Shown piece by piece: positions 1 through 11,599 of a stretch of 64,000 nt of DNA. The notes under the pieces are model-generated. The model saw only the letters and a list, made by a program, of their open reading frames with translations. It was not told the DNA's origin and did not search any database. The translations under genes were made by a program, and so were the position numbers. The DNA is from Helichrysum umbraculigerum (taxonomy: Eukaryota > Streptophyta > Magnoliopsida > Asterales > Asteraceae), in contig CATIUR010000002.1 of NCBI GenBank assembly GCA_949592205.1, positions 5,001 through 69,000 on the forward strand. The letters are read 5' to 3'. The stretch's first letter is position 1. Each line of letters starts with the position of its first letter.

Positions 1-960
1 TAAGTCATCATATTAGTGAAGACAATTAGTGTAAGTTGAAATAAATGTCTTGGAATATTAGATGTTTAAATTTGACAAAAAAAATTATATTAATTTTGTC
101 ATAAAAGTTGGAATATATAAAAAGCGATGAAACATCTTTATCTTTAGTGTAGTAGTGCAGAGTGGTTATTTTCCACTAGATATAAAAAGCAATAAAAGGT
201 AAGGTGCAATGTTACATTGTTACCAACTAAACCTTATAAACTACTCGACCATCATATTGGTGAATAATAATGATTATTATTATTATTACTATCATCATCG
301 TTATTATTTTTAGAAATTATTTACTAAACATAGTTTGGACGTCATTCCGCATTAGGGTTTAATTACTTAAATTCAGATTTTTTGTCTTTGCGATACTGAA
401 AGTGGTCAAGTGCACCAAAATATATCTACTTATGTGACTCAATTCTATTGTGTGTAAACAACTAAACAATTTACGTTGTACGTAATACACTCTCATTTGT
501 TAGTAACTTTATGCATCTGGCCTTCTATAACTTGTAAATCGGTGACATGAAATCAGTTTTGATGATGTGACACTGATGTGTTGGATGACGTGGCATCATT
601 TTTCAGATGGCGTGTTAGCAATAAAAGAAAAACACATTAACAAACAAGTCATCCAATAAGTATAATAGAAGTCGTTTTTTTTTTTTACTTGGTTACATAA
701 GTTATGTACATTATGATGCAATTAGCCGATTAGAAAAAATACAAACAAACAAGTCATGGGAATATAAAGGAATAAAAAGTTGTTAAGAAAATGGAAAAAA
801 ATATCGGCACCAAAGCAGGGCATTTTCTTTGATATGACTTTTGGTGCATTTGGCGTTTATTCTATGTTGTTTGAAACATGAATATTATAATTTGACATAC
901 AAATATTACAAATTTATATCGCAACTAATTACCTTGATTTGCATAACATGAATATTACAG
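1..960 (+). other. CCR intron 3 (left copy), 3' part
   Basis: AT-rich sequence ending in an AG acceptor right before the NWYCYGK exon. It aligns with the intron between exon 3 (ending 22304) and exon 4 (starting 23572) in the right copy. No other gene is visible. Confidence 0.8.
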
Positions 961-2066
961 AACTGGTATTGCTATGGAAAGGCAGTGGCAGAGCAAGCTG
1001 CATGGGACGAGGCTAAGGCGAGAGGGGTTGACCTAGTTGCGGTTAACCCAGTTTTGGTGTTGGGACCATTGTTGCGACCCACAATCAACGCCAGCATTAT
1101 TCATATACTAAAGTATCTAACAGGCTCGACCAAAACCTATGCCAATTCGGTCCAAGCGTATGTCCATGTACGAGATGTGGCATTAGCACATATCTTACTA
1201 TTCGAGACTCCTTCGGCTTCTGGTCGATACCTATGTGCTGAGAGTGTGCTTCATCGTGGAGAAGTAGTCAAAATCTTGGCTAAATATTTCCCCGAATACC
1301 CAATTCCCACCGAGTAAGTAATCTCGACTTACATTATTGTATTAACTTATAAATGTCATATTCATGTCACATTTTAACCCACAACCTTGATTGCTAAGTT
1401 TCTCGAGTTCCGCTAAGTTAAGGGCTCTTTGATCGTAACTTTAGTTAATGTGAGGTTTAATTTAGGGGAAAAGATAACTTGGTTTGCTTCTATTAATTTA
1501 TTATATCTAAAGATAGGAATGTGGGTGAACCAAAAGACAAGAGTAAATTAGGAGAAAGCAATATTTGACCTTATCAGGAATAAAAAGTCCAATAAGACTA
1601 CACCAAGATCTAACAAAACCACTAATTAATACTCGTATTAATTTTAAAAAAATGTCAGATTTTGTGGACTAGATGAATCCTCACCAACCACAATATCCTT
1701 ATCACAGCACTATATGGGCCCTCGTCGTGTATGATCAATCATTTAGGCCCACTTACCAACTACACTCATTTATATGGACCTGTTTTATTTTTTACTTGTA
1801 AGAGTTTGTGTAGTTTGCTTCTTTTTATTATTGAAAATGACAAAAAAGATGTTAACATGAGGTGATGTTGAATTTGCAGATGTAAAGATGACTCAAAGCC
1901 AAGGGCAAAACCGTACAAATTCTCCAACCAAAAACTTAAAGATTTGGGTCTTGAGTTTACACCCGTAAAGACGGCGTTATACGAAACTGTCAAGAGCTTA
2001 CAAGAAAAGGGTCACCTACCTGTGCCACCAGCCCAGACCGACGGCCACATTCGTATCCAGCCATGA
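961..2066 (+). CDS. CCR: Cinnamoyl-CoA reductase, exons 4-5 (left copy; 5' part off-window)
   Basis: Join of 961-1313 and 1880-2066. CCR reduces hydroxycinnamoyl-CoA esters to aldehydes with NADPH, the first committed step of monolignol synthesis, in the cytosol. Exon 4 opens with the family signature NWYCYGK, which contains the Tyr-x3-Lys catalytic pair of short-chain dehydrogenases, followed by AVAEQAAWDEAKARGV and the substrate-side region. The GTAAGT donor at 1314 splits a codon; the acceptor before 1880 restores it and the frame runs to TGA at 2064-2066, ending in KGHLPVP plus a short tail. These two exons are intact. The copies are so alike that the exon-3 lesion of the right copy may also be present upstream here, but that is outside the window. 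CCR is convergent with NRAMP. Confidence 0.85.
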
Positions 2067-3756
2067 TAATTGTGACTCATATATGTCCCGACGTCATATA
2101 TACGTTTTCTGTACCTCATTAATTAAGCATGTAATTGTTTACGTTTTGTTTGTAACACCTTCTCTGTACCGTTATCAATTCTGTTGGTACACAAACACAT
2201 AATGTTTCAACTACGTTATGTAAAGTGAGTTGATTAGTTACTAACAATTTAAGATGGACTTTCTATATCATGCAACCATGACTAAAGTATTTTATGAAGC
2301 GTCACTTTACTATCGCGACAATTAGATCCTGGTTTATGTTTACTACAAATGTGAGTGGACTGCATGATGGGTTGTATACACAGATCTTTTTATACATTAC
2401 ATTGGTCCATTCGAAGATCCGCCGAGTTGGATAACATGTCATTTTCCATTATATATGCACATCAAAATAGATGTTGATGGAAGATGTTCACAGAACCAAA
2501 TCATAAGAAGTTAACAACTCGCCAGATAATGGAATTATAGTCATGAATCATGAGCATCCATCATATGTGACACAAATATGACATCATTAAAATTGTTGTA
2601 AAAATGGAGCATATTAAATATAACTCCTAGCCTGTACACAAATTTTTTATATGTTCTCGAATTGAAAAGAAAAGAAAAAATAGGAAGTACTCCGATAACT
2701 TTTCATATATACCTTCTAATTTTACTTAACAGAACATTCATTCATAACCTTTAAATTTCATGACACAAACTCACATCTTGACATATTACTAATTAACTCA
2801 AGCACATGATTATCAACAATAGTTTTCGGAAAAGCGGCGATTGCATAATAACTGAAACTGTAGCAAATACCAATCTCGCTCCAATAATATTGTCCAGCTG
2901 TGAAGGTACTCGGGGAAGAATACAGACAACAAAACAATAAGTGATTATGTTAACTACGAACCTTTTTCGTTTATTGGCCCCTTGTGTAGTACACACGGGT
3001 ATGTCTATCATTTCCCTTAAGTGTCTTTGTAGATTTTTCTCAAAAGTTTTCTACTCATTTACTGTGCATCATATACAAATAAAGAAAATCATCAACTATG
3101 TTGTTTATGGAGGTTGGATCTGTTGATGAAAACTTAGAGATGGTTTTGACAGTTTGGTTATGGAAGTATGCAACCGTGATTTCCCTGTTTAAATTGGCTT
3201 TGACCCACTCTTCAAAGCCTCGAAGGTATATGTTCTGTCAAATTCCTAAAGCATTTGTGTGTAACATCTTATTACAGTCATATGTTTGAAATTTTTACTA
3301 ATTAAGCATATATTATCCTAAACCAAGTTGAATATTAATTCTGTTTACTAGTTGTAGTCTAATCAAACCAAACTTTGAAATAAAACTTGAAGAAGATGTA
3401 GTGTGGGCATAAAAGTGTTTGGGTAGCGAAAGGGAAAAGAAGCGGAGCAAGTAAACAAACGATTGACAGATATCGTTGTTCATAAAACCAAATCATAAGA
3501 AGTTTACTCATGGCTATATAATTTATCTTAAACATGGAGCACTAGATGTGTTAGTGTCCTATTGAAAAATAGATATTATTTCCTAACTCTATGTATATCA
3601 GTTAGAAAGTTGCATTTCTTTTATATTTTGACTATATAAGTTAAAAGATACGCATCATCTGTGATCACATATAGTCATATAGGATGTCACTACTAATGTT
3701 GTGAAGTTGAGTTTGTTAAGTTGCCTTTACTAATCGTTCTAAATCAGCTCTACGGC
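2067..3756. other. Intergenic, CCR/NRAMP 3' ends (left copy)
   Basis: AT-rich spacer between the convergent CCR stop and NRAMP stop, presumably holding both 3' UTRs. The short open frames here have no recognisable domain. Duplicated at 24678-26367. Confidence 0.7.
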
Positions 3757-4827
3757 TCAGTTTGCATTGACTGTGGTTTGTCTTTGAGGAAGTTGCATGC
3801 TAACAATGTCCTGTCTTGGTTGACCATCGTATGCAGACGCACTCCTCTCCATTTCACGGCATTCAGGACTTGTAAGTGCTAGAAGATGCGATGACTCCTT
3901 GTTTTTACGCAACACTAGATATCCAATCCCAGCCAAATAAACCAGCATACCTGAAAATCCCAACACTCCACAGAATACCTTTCCTACTAGTGCTAAATGG
4001 CCATGAACAAGCACCGCAATGAGATGATCAACTAGAAAGTAAATGTTGATGCCCATGATTAAGGAGCCGATTATCCAAGTGATTGCTGAGATCTGCAGTA
4101 ACATGATTCGGTGGTAAGATATAATATAACCATGAATAAATAACGGAAAATTACTTAAAATTGCATTTTGTAGGAAGTCATTTTAGAAAAATAACATCTA
4201 GTTGTTTATTAACAAAAACCACTGAAGTTCTTAATATTGTTTTGTGAATTACCTTTTTGTCGTTGTTGAGAAATTACCACTTTATGCGAAGGTTTGACTT
4301 TTTCTTGTGAAATTGACCTTTTGATTGCAAATTTGCCTTTTTTTTTTATATATAAAGAGAGAGAGCATGGTATTTTGTTAAAGATTTTGAATCTTATTAT
4401 GTTCACTAAGTGATTTCCCTATCTAAATAGGTATTTCTCTAATATGATATAATTCACATATTGGAAATGAAGATATATTCTTACAATCTTTGAGTTGGCA
4501 TATGATCCCATCTTGGTCTCGCTACTTGTAAATTTCAAAAGGGGAATGAGAGCAAATGGGAGTTCAAATGACAATATCATCTGTCACAACACTTAAATGT
4601 TAGCAAGCATTGAAACCTTATCGCAAAAAGGTGCTTATGGAGTTACTATAAATAATATGTATGATTAAATATAGAGAGAGTTGGAGGTAACTAACTGATG
4701 CTATGATAATTAACTTTCCAGCTCCAGCCGAGCCACCTATTAGAGCAACGATTAGACTTGGAACTATAGCTAAGCACCGAGTTAAGAAGTTCCGAAGCCA
4801 TGGCTTCATGCGTAAGTCAAGAAACCC
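3757..4827 (-). pseudogene. NRAMP transporter fragment, exons 13-11 only
   Basis: Exons on the minus strand: 4696-4827 (GFLDLRMKPWLRN...AGAGKLIIIAS), 4485-4580 (MILSFELPFALIPLLKF...) and 3757-4092 (ISAITWIIGSLIMGINIYF... to stop). They encode the last transmembrane segments and the hydrophilic C-tail of an NRAMP divalent-metal transporter. All three are unbroken and match the right copy, but exons 1-10 are missing: the gene is cut in intron 10 at 5039 by telomere-like DNA and a LINE. With no promoter and no metal-binding DPGN or MPH motifs, the fragment cannot make a transporter. Confidence 0.92.
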
Positions 4828-5035
4828 CTGCAGCAAAACATAACCATGATATTATGCAAAATTGATATGAAAATAAGTTCTCTGTTAACACGTCAACGGA
4901 TAATTCACAAGATATTAGCTCAAGAGGAAACGCGTCAAAGACATCAGCAGTCGCCTAAAGTGTACATTTTATGTACAAAACCTCCTAAATCTTGGTATTA
5001 TTCAAAAAATACGAGCTTCGCAAAAATATTTGCCA

Positions 5036-5062
5036 CTAAACCCTAAACCCTAAACCCTAACC
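5036..5062 (+). repeat. Telomere-like tract 1 (CCCTAAA)n at duplication breakpoint
   Basis: About three and a half CCCTAAA units on the plus strand, starting where homology to the right copy ends. The target sequence CACTAA overlaps the repeat by microhomology (CTAA). A pyrimidine-rich leader and LINE-A ORF1 follow. Confidence 0.9.
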
Positions 5063-5169
5063 TTCTCTCTCTAAAATTCTCTCTAGCAGCGATCTTGAAC
5101 GGAAGCTCTATTCCAGTGATTTCAACCTGTAATCCTTCGTTTTCTTCTTCGATTTCTTTGTTTGTTGCA

Positions 5170-7920
5170 ATGATTCCATCACAAAACACTACAGCATCAA
5201 TCAATCGACCTCCAGATCCACCGGATCCAATTGGATCTGAGACTTTCCAAACCCCAACTTCTAATGTTGCTGAATTACCTCCATTACCAACTTTGTCTCC
5301 TGCTGAACGAAGAATCAAGCTAAGAAGCTCTGTTAGGAATGCAATTGATGCGCATCAGGATGTTGAAGTTCGAATTACGTCTGGGAAATCAATGAAATCA
5401 AAGAAGCGTAAGCAGCGGGTTCGTAACTTGAAGAAAAAAGGTAATACTGATTCTACTGCTAAATTGATTCATGAGTCTTTGGTCACTGATAATACTGAAT
5501 TGAATGAGCTTGAATTGAAACAACAAACACATATTTCTTCACCTAAATCTGTTAAAGAGGTGATAGGTTTTTTTGAGTCTCGTGTTGATGATAAACATGA
5601 ATTAGCTGGTGCCTCTGTTCAACCTCATATTGAGCAATTGATTTGTACTAAGAACAAGAAATTTGATTCTCCTGATACTCCTCTTGAGGTTGACCCGATT
5701 GATTCAATTGTGAACACTTTGAATATAGAATCTGCTACTCAATTTGTTGTTAAAATGCTTAAACAAGATGCTGTTCAAAAAGATAAGGTGAAGCTAAGAA
5801 GTAATACTGGTAGTATTGATGAGATTGTTGTTACCAGTTTTGACTTTGAATCTAAGGCTAATGCTTCTGAATGTGGTAAAGTTATAAGTGATGAAGAAAT
5901 GGGAAATAGTAAGGTTGAGTATGCTGTTAGTGTGGATAATGGTAATAATGATAGAGATAAACAAAGTGATACTGATATGGAGATGGAAACTAAGGAAAAT
6001 GTGAGCAGTGATGCTGATATGAATTTGAAAAGTGGTAATATGAATACAAGTGCATCTGTTATGGTTGGTGTTAATCAGGCAAAGGTTAGTGCTAATTCTG
6101 ATTTTCATAAGGGTGTTCAACATGATGGTGGACAGCAGAGCAATAATTTTCAACAAGGTGCTAAGTCTGGTAGTGCACCGAGTAAAAGTGTATCGGCTAC
6201 TGCTAGGGTATCTTTTGCTGATCTAGTGAAAAAGAGTAATGAACAAGATGAGGTAAAGATGGAATATGTTCCACCAGTTAGACTTCAAGATGGGCAGAAA
6301 CGAGTGCAGTTCTCAGAAGAAGAAATTAGAAAAGGGGGTAGCTGTTTTAGTTTACAACTTTATGGCTATTTTATAGGTACATCTATGGATTACCAATTGG
6401 TAAATGCTAGCCTTAGACGAATGTGGAGGAACTATGATTTAAAGGAAGTGACTAAAACAGGTGCTGGATTCTACTTATGCAAATTTAAAAGTGAGAACGG
6501 TATGAAATCTGTGCTAGAAAGTGGTCCTTGGTTGGTCAATAATGTTCCTTTTTTCTTGAATCAATGGGAACCAGGAGTTTGGCTTGAGAAAATTGAACCA
6601 CAAAGAGTTCCATTGTGGGCATGTATTCACAATATTCCTATTGAATTGTGGAATGGGAAAAGCATTGGCAAGTTAGTTAGTAGTGTTGGTAAGCCTTTAT
6701 TGATGGATAAAGTTACCATGGATAGATGTATTAATAAGAGTGGGAGAATGGGTTATGCTAGAGTGTTGGTTGAGGTTAATGCTGATGAAGAATTATCTAG
6801 TTTCATAGAGTTTGAATATCCAGCCATGGGAAATTCTGAACCTAAAGTGGGTAGGCTTGTGGTTAGTTTTCAATGGAAACCACCTTTGTGTACTCACTGT
6901 AAAGTGTTTGGTCACACCACTATGCAATGTAAAGTGAGGCCAGAAACTGAAGAAGAACGGGCTGCTAAAGTTTTAAAAGAAGCTTTAAATGTTAATGGAA
7001 ATGATGCAATGGATGATGTGAATAATGGGACTGATAATGAGGGATTTCAATTGGTGGGCAGAAGAAATAAGATTGTTGATAGGTTGAATGAGAATTGGAA
7101 ACAGAGCATGGCTAAGGGGAATGGTTTAAGTAATGTTAAGAGAGGGCAGCAGGGGTATAATGGTCAAGGCAGGTATCAACCTCAGAACAGGGCAAGTGTA
7201 TTTGATAGAATTAGGGGAAAAAGTCAGAGTAATAAAATGGTGTATAGGGCTGTTAATGTGAGTGATAAAAGTGAAGGGGTATCAAAATCAGATGCAAATG
7301 TAAAAAAGCAGGGTTTGGGTGATTTATTAAATAGTGTTTCAAGACCAATGGAAAATGAAGTGGTGAATAAAAATCAGATGGGAATGAAGTTAGGTCAATC
7401 TTCAAAGCAAGGGGGTGTTGAAAACAAAATTAGACAGCAAAGTAGTTTTGTAAAGAATGATGGAAAGGGGTCAACAAGTACTCATTCCAAGGAGTATTTG
7501 GGTGATTCCAGTGGGTTGAGAAATGTTAGGGATTCTGTTCTTGAGTTAAATGAAATCCCAACATCAAATCAGTTTAGTACCTTAAATGATGAAAATGATG
7601 AAATGGTAGAGTCTGATTCGGATGATGAATGGGAAGTTGATTTGGGAATGTATACTTTTCAAAAGAAGGAGGTGTTAGCTGTTTTAAATGATAAAGAGCA
7701 GCCTTCAATAGATATTGGAAATACATGGTCTGTTCCTCAGATTGATTATTTTAATGCTAATTGTCAAGATTTTGGTTTGTTTCCAATTCTTGATAATGAA
7801 GATGTTGCATCTGAAGATCATGGTATGGCTGCTTATATGAGGATTGAGGAAGATGATTCTGGTGCCAAGCAAAAGAGTATTGATGGCAATAACAACCCAA
7901 TTGTTTCCAATGATTGTTAA
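5170..7920 (+). CDS. LINE-A ORF1, Gag-like RNA-binding protein
   Basis: Encodes 916 aa. The ATG at 5170 is preferred over an in-frame upstream extension because the first ten codons then align exactly with LINE-B ORF1, both leading into SINR/KPPDPPD. A basic, low-complexity N-terminal half is followed by a DUF4283-type domain (about residues 390-560; FSLQLYGYFIGTSMDYQ) and one CCHC zinc knuckle, CTHCKVFGHTTMQC (about 573-586). The C-terminal part is acidic and polar. Proteins of this type bind element RNA and form the particle with ORF2. The last 11 nt overlap ORF2 in another frame. No internal stop. Confidence 0.9.
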   Translation: MIPSQNTTASINRPPDPPDPIGSETFQTPTSNVAELPPLPTLSPAERRIKLRSSVRNAIDAHQDVEVRITSGKSMKSKKRKQRVRNLKKKGNTDSTAKLIHESLVTDNTELNELELKQQTHISSPKSVKEVIGFFESRVDDKHELAGASVQPHIEQLICTKNKKFDSPDTPLEVDPIDSIVNTLNIESATQFVVKMLKQDAVQKDKVKLRSNTGSIDEIVVTSFDFESKANASECGKVISDEEMGNSKVEYAVSVDNGNNDRDKQSDTDMEMETKENVSSDADMNLKSGNMNTSASVMVGVNQAKVSANSDFHKGVQHDGGQQSNNFQQGAKSGSAPSKSVSATARVSFADLVKKSNEQDEVKMEYVPPVRLQDGQKRVQFSEEEIRKGGSCFSLQLYGYFIGTSMDYQLVNASLRRMWRNYDLKEVTKTGAGFYLCKFKSENGMKSVLESGPWLVNNVPFFLNQWEPGVWLEKIEPQRVPLWACIHNIPIELWNGKSIGKLVSSVGKPLLMDKVTMDRCINKSGRMGYARVLVEVNADEELSSFIEFEYPAMGNSEPKVGRLVVSFQWKPPLCTHCKVFGHTTMQCKVRPETEEERAAKVLKEALNVNGNDAMDDVNNGTDNEGFQLVGRRNKIVDRLNENWKQSMAKGNGLSNVKRGQQGYNGQGRYQPQNRASVFDRIRGKSQSNKMVYRAVNVSDKSEGVSKSDANVKKQGLGDLLNSVSRPMENEVVNKNQMGMKLGQSSKQGGVENKIRQQSSFVKNDGKGSTSTHSKEYLGDSSGLRNVRDSVLELNEIPTSNQFSTLNDENDEMVESDSDDEWEVDLGMYTFQKKEVLAVLNDKEQPSIDIGNTWSVPQIDYFNANCQDFGLFPILDNEDVASEDHGMAAYMRIEEDDSGAKQKSIDGNNNPIVSNDC

Positions 7921-10900
7921 AGCAATGGCATGGAATGTGCGAGGGCTGAGTAACATCTCTAGTCAAAAACAGGTATTACAGTTTATGCATGATGGTAACT
8001 TTAGTATTTGTGCTTTGTTAGAAACACATGTATATAAAAACAATTTACTTAGGATAGGTAACAAAATGTTTGGGAATTGGGAATGGATTTCAAATAGTTC
8101 TGTTTGTTCTGGTGGTACTAGAATTATGGTGGGTTGGGATCCTGATTCTGTTAGAGTAATGTTGGTAGATCAACATTCACAGGTTATGCATTTATATGTT
8201 GAACCTGTGACTGGCTTAAAAGGATTCTATTGTTCTGTTGTTTATGGTTTTCACAAAATGGTTCCTAGAAGGGAATTATGGAAGAGTTTAAGAATGCATC
8301 ACAGGGTTGTAAAAGAAGAACCATGGGTATTACTTGGGGATTTTAATGCTACTTTAGATCCTAGTGAGCACTCTGCTGGTTCATCATTTATTACCAAAAG
8401 TATGTGTGAGTTCCTGGAGTGTGCTAGTGATGTAGCAATTGATGATTTGGGAAGGTCAGGCTTACACTTTACATGGAATCAAACTCCTGGTAGGTCTGAA
8501 GGTATAATGAAGAAGTTGGATAGGATAATGGTAAATGAGGGGTTTATGACTGCTTTTCCAAATGCAACTGCACAATTTCTACCTTTTTTGCAGTCTGATC
8601 ATAGCCCAATGGTACTTGCAATTCCTGAAATTGAAAAGGCTAAACCCAAGCCTTTTAAATTTCCAAATTATTTGACATCAAAGCCTGAGTTCACATCTGT
8701 TGTGAAAGAAGGATGGGCTGAGATAGTGCAGGGATATTCAATGTTTGGGGTGGTGTCTAAATTGAAGAGGTTGAGAAAGCCATTGAGAAAATTGAATTAT
8801 GATCAGGGCAATCTGTTTATTAAAGTAAAAAAGCTACAGGTTGAGCTTGAAAGAGTTCAATCTGAAGTTGCAAAAGATCCAACAAATAAAGAATTGAGAT
8901 ATGAGGAGGCTGTGTATACAAAAGCATACAATGAAGCAGTGAGGGATGAAGAACTGTTCTTGAAGCAAAAGGCAAAAGTTGAGTGGTTGAAAGAAGGTGA
9001 TCAGAATACCAAGTATTTTCACAAGGCTGTAAAAGGAAGGAATAATAGAAATAGGATTGAATCAGTTGAGGATGTGCATGGTGTTAGATACTTTGGACAG
9101 CAAGTAGCAGATCAGTTTGTGGTTCACTTTCAGAATGTGTTGGGCAATAGTAATGGGGTTAATCCAATACTTGATCCTGATCAATTGTTTGTAAGGAAAA
9201 TTTCTCAAGAAGATGCATGTAATATGGTTAAATTTGTGACTGATGATGAGATCAAAGCTGCCATGTTTGACATTGAAGATGACAAAGCTCCAGGGTCTGA
9301 TGGGTATTCTTCTAAATTCTTTAAATCTGCTTGGAATATTATTGGTGTTGATATATGTAAAGCAGTTAGGGAATATTTTCATAATGGAAAGCTGTTAAAA
9401 GAGTTAAATGCAACAGTGATTGCTTTAGTACCTAAAATTCATTCTCCTCAAAAGGTGTCTGATTTTAGGCCTATAGCTTGCTGTAATGTTCTTTATAAAT
9501 GTATAAGTAAGGTTATTGCTAATAGGCTTAAAGGTGTTTTGAATGACATTGTTGATATAAATCAGAGTGCATTTATACCTGGTAGGCAGATTAGTGATAA
9601 TATCTTGCTCACTCAAGAGTTAATGAGGAATTACCATAGAACTGCATTAGGCCCTTCAAAGTGTGCTTTTAAGATAGATATACAAAAGGCTTATGACACT
9701 GTTGAGTGGTCTTTTCTGAGAAGCTGTTTGCATCATTTTGGCTTTCATCCTCTTATGGTGATGTGGATTATGAATTGTATAACTTCAACATCATTTACCA
9801 TAAGTGTGCATGGGGATCATAAGGGTTTTTTTCAAGGTAAAAGAGGTTTAAGACAGGGAGATCCAATGTCCCCATATCTGTTCACACTTGTGATGGAGGT
9901 TCTTACTTTAATCATCAAAAGACATGTCAGAAATGATGATAATTTCTTATATCATTGGAGATGTGAAGAGCTTGAATTGACACATTTATCCTTTGCTGAT
10001 GATCTTTTGATGTTTTGTCATGGAGATCAACACTCTGTTAGTGTCTTGAGAAGAGCTCTAGATGAGTTTGGAAATGTGTCTGGGTTATTTGTGAGCATGG
10101 AGAAGAGTACTACATTTTTTAACAATGTAAGCAGAGAAGAACAGGAGCAAATATCTGCTGTTATGCCATTTGATGTGGGAAAGCTTCCAGTCAGGTATTT
10201 AGGTGTTCCTTTATTGTCTACTATGCTGCATAGGAAAGATTGTATTGTTTTGATTGATAAGGTGAAGAGAAAGCTGTTAGATTGGAAGAATAAATCATTG
10301 TCATTTGCTGGTAGGCTCCAATTGATTAATTCAGTCTTGTGTTCTTTACAAGTCTACTGGTCGTCCATGTTTATTTTACCAGTAAATGTGACAAGTGATA
10401 TAGAAAGGTTATTGAGGGGTTTTTTGTGGTGTCAAGGGGAGTTTAAAAGAGGAAAAGCAAAAGTGAATTGGGTTGATGTTTGCAGGCCCAAAAGAAAGGG
10501 AGGTTTGGGTATAAAATCATTGCATATATGGAATGTTGCTTTGATGTCTAAACATACTTGGAATTTTGTCACCAACAAGAATTCTATTTGGGTCAAATGG
10601 ATAAGGGCAGAAAAAATAAAGGCTAGGAATTTTTGGGATTATAAAGCTCTTGATGATTCTTGTTGGAGCTGGAGGGCAATTATGGACAGCAGAAAGGTGT
10701 TACAACAGCATATTGTATGTAGGTTGGGTAATGGTAATAGCACTTCAGCTTGGTTTGATCATTGGCATCCAAATGGCCCATTGAGCAAGTTTATAAAAAG
10801 AATAGATCTATACAGAGAAGGATTTGATGCAACTGAGAAAGTATCTGATATTGTCGTGAATGGTGAGTGGCATGTTCCTGAGGGGTGGAGGACTAAATTT

Positions 10901-11599
10901 AATATGTTGTTTGATTTGCCTCCTCCATTGTTAATTCAGAACAGAAATGATAAAGTCTTTTGGAAGACCAGGGCTAGGAAGTTAATTAAGTTTTCTGTTA
11001 AAGATGCCTGGACAGATTTGTGTAAGGAGGATGAGGATGTCAAGTGGGCTAAACTGGTATGGTTTAGTCAGTGCATACCAAGGTACTCTTTTATTACATG
11101 GGTGGCTATCAATTATAAACTCAGAACACAAGACAAGTATATGAGAGTGGAGAGTAATTCTGATCTGAAATGTCCATTTTGTATGCATCAAGAAGATAGC
11201 CATGATCATTTATTTTTTGATTGTGAGTATCCAAAGGAGATATGGTGCAGTTTGAAGGAAATGGCCAGAATTGATAATGCTCCTAACACTTGGACTGAGA
11301 TCATTGATTATATGATACATAGACCAATCAATAAGTCTATTTGGAGTATAATTCAGAGATTAGTTCTAGGTGCTTGTGTGTATTTTATCTGGCAGGAGAG
11401 AAACCTGAGACTATTCCAGAATAAGTCTAGACCTTTAGAGAAATTACAGGATCATATCAAGAAAATGGTGAGATTAAAGCTGTTAGGGTTGACCATCAGG
11501 TGGTCAAAACAGTCTTGTGATGCTTCTGATATTTGGGATTTGGATGTTCAGCAGAGGATGAAAAGTAAATTCTCAAAGCATGATAATCATGGTAAGTAA
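7910..11599 (+). CDS. LINE-A ORF2, endonuclease-reverse transcriptase
   Basis: Encodes 1229 aa from the ATG at 7910, which aligns with LINE-B. The APE-type endonuclease (about 1-235) has MAWNVRGL, LLETHVYKN, GDFNATLDPSEHS, FTWNQTPG, LDRIMVN and SDHSPM. RT has motif A FKIDIQKAYDTVEW (about 587-600), the RGLRQGDPMSPYLF block (about 645) and the catalytic FADD (about 695). The tail carries a zf-RVT-type zinc-binding region (CPFC ... HDHLFFDC, about 1087-1105) and the usual W-Q-E-R-N-L-R-LF block. No RNase H domain is visible. It would nick target DNA and prime reverse transcription from the nick. All catalytic motifs I checked are present. Confidence 0.93.
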   Translation: MIVKAMAWNVRGLSNISSQKQVLQFMHDGNFSICALLETHVYKNNLLRIGNKMFGNWEWISNSSVCSGGTRIMVGWDPDSVRVMLVDQHSQVMHLYVEPVTGLKGFYCSVVYGFHKMVPRRELWKSLRMHHRVVKEEPWVLLGDFNATLDPSEHSAGSSFITKSMCEFLECASDVAIDDLGRSGLHFTWNQTPGRSEGIMKKLDRIMVNEGFMTAFPNATAQFLPFLQSDHSPMVLAIPEIEKAKPKPFKFPNYLTSKPEFTSVVKEGWAEIVQGYSMFGVVSKLKRLRKPLRKLNYDQGNLFIKVKKLQVELERVQSEVAKDPTNKELRYEEAVYTKAYNEAVRDEELFLKQKAKVEWLKEGDQNTKYFHKAVKGRNNRNRIESVEDVHGVRYFGQQVADQFVVHFQNVLGNSNGVNPILDPDQLFVRKISQEDACNMVKFVTDDEIKAAMFDIEDDKAPGSDGYSSKFFKSAWNIIGVDICKAVREYFHNGKLLKELNATVIALVPKIHSPQKVSDFRPIACCNVLYKCISKVIANRLKGVLNDIVDINQSAFIPGRQISDNILLTQELMRNYHRTALGPSKCAFKIDIQKAYDTVEWSFLRSCLHHFGFHPLMVMWIMNCITSTSFTISVHGDHKGFFQGKRGLRQGDPMSPYLFTLVMEVLTLIIKRHVRNDDNFLYHWRCEELELTHLSFADDLLMFCHGDQHSVSVLRRALDEFGNVSGLFVSMEKSTTFFNNVSREEQEQISAVMPFDVGKLPVRYLGVPLLSTMLHRKDCIVLIDKVKRKLLDWKNKSLSFAGRLQLINSVLCSLQVYWSSMFILPVNVTSDIERLLRGFLWCQGEFKRGKAKVNWVDVCRPKRKGGLGIKSLHIWNVALMSKHTWNFVTNKNSIWVKWIRAEKIKARNFWDYKALDDSCWSWRAIMDSRKVLQQHIVCRLGNGNSTSAWFDHWHPNGPLSKFIKRIDLYREGFDATEKVSDIVVNGEWHVPEGWRTKFNMLFDLPPPLLIQNRNDKVFWKTRARKLIKFSVKDAWTDLCKEDEDVKWAKLVWFSQCIPRYSFITWVAINYKLRTQDKYMRVESNSDLKCPFCMHQEDSHDHLFFDCEYPKEIWCSLKEMARIDNAPNTWTEIIDYMIHRPINKSIWSIIQRLVLGACVYFIWQERNLRLFQNKSRPLEKLQDHIKKMVRLKLLGLTIRWSKQSCDASDIWDLDVQQRMKSKFSKHDNHGK

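Larger units (their letters stand above)
1..5039. repeat. Left copy of a large direct duplication
   Basis: This stretch matches 22611-27649 almost base for base. I found only two substitutions (381 T versus 22991 G; 755 C versus 23366 A) and two simple-sequence length changes (T-run near 675; T/TA-run near 4340). It contains CCR exons 4-5, the convergent intergenic region and NRAMP exons 13-11. Homology ends at 5039 inside NRAMP intron 10, where CCCTAAA repeats begin; the right copy continues with ordinary intron sequence. The left edge lies outside the window. Confidence 0.97.

Noticed and set aside
2793..3289. Small frames between CCR and NRAMP (also 25404-25900)
   Set aside because: Overlapping frames on both strands in AT-rich DNA without recognisable features. 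Their presence in both copies only reflects the duplication.
5095..5169. Longer start of LINE-A ORF1 upstream of 5170
   Set aside because: The ATG at 5170 aligns exactly with the LINE-B start; the upstream extension is pyrimidine-rich leader.
7844..7909. Upstream starts for ORF2 of both LINEs
   Set aside because: These are in-frame extensions over the end of ORF1 with no conservation. The ATG at 7910 and 17289 is shared and lies next to the endonuclease start.
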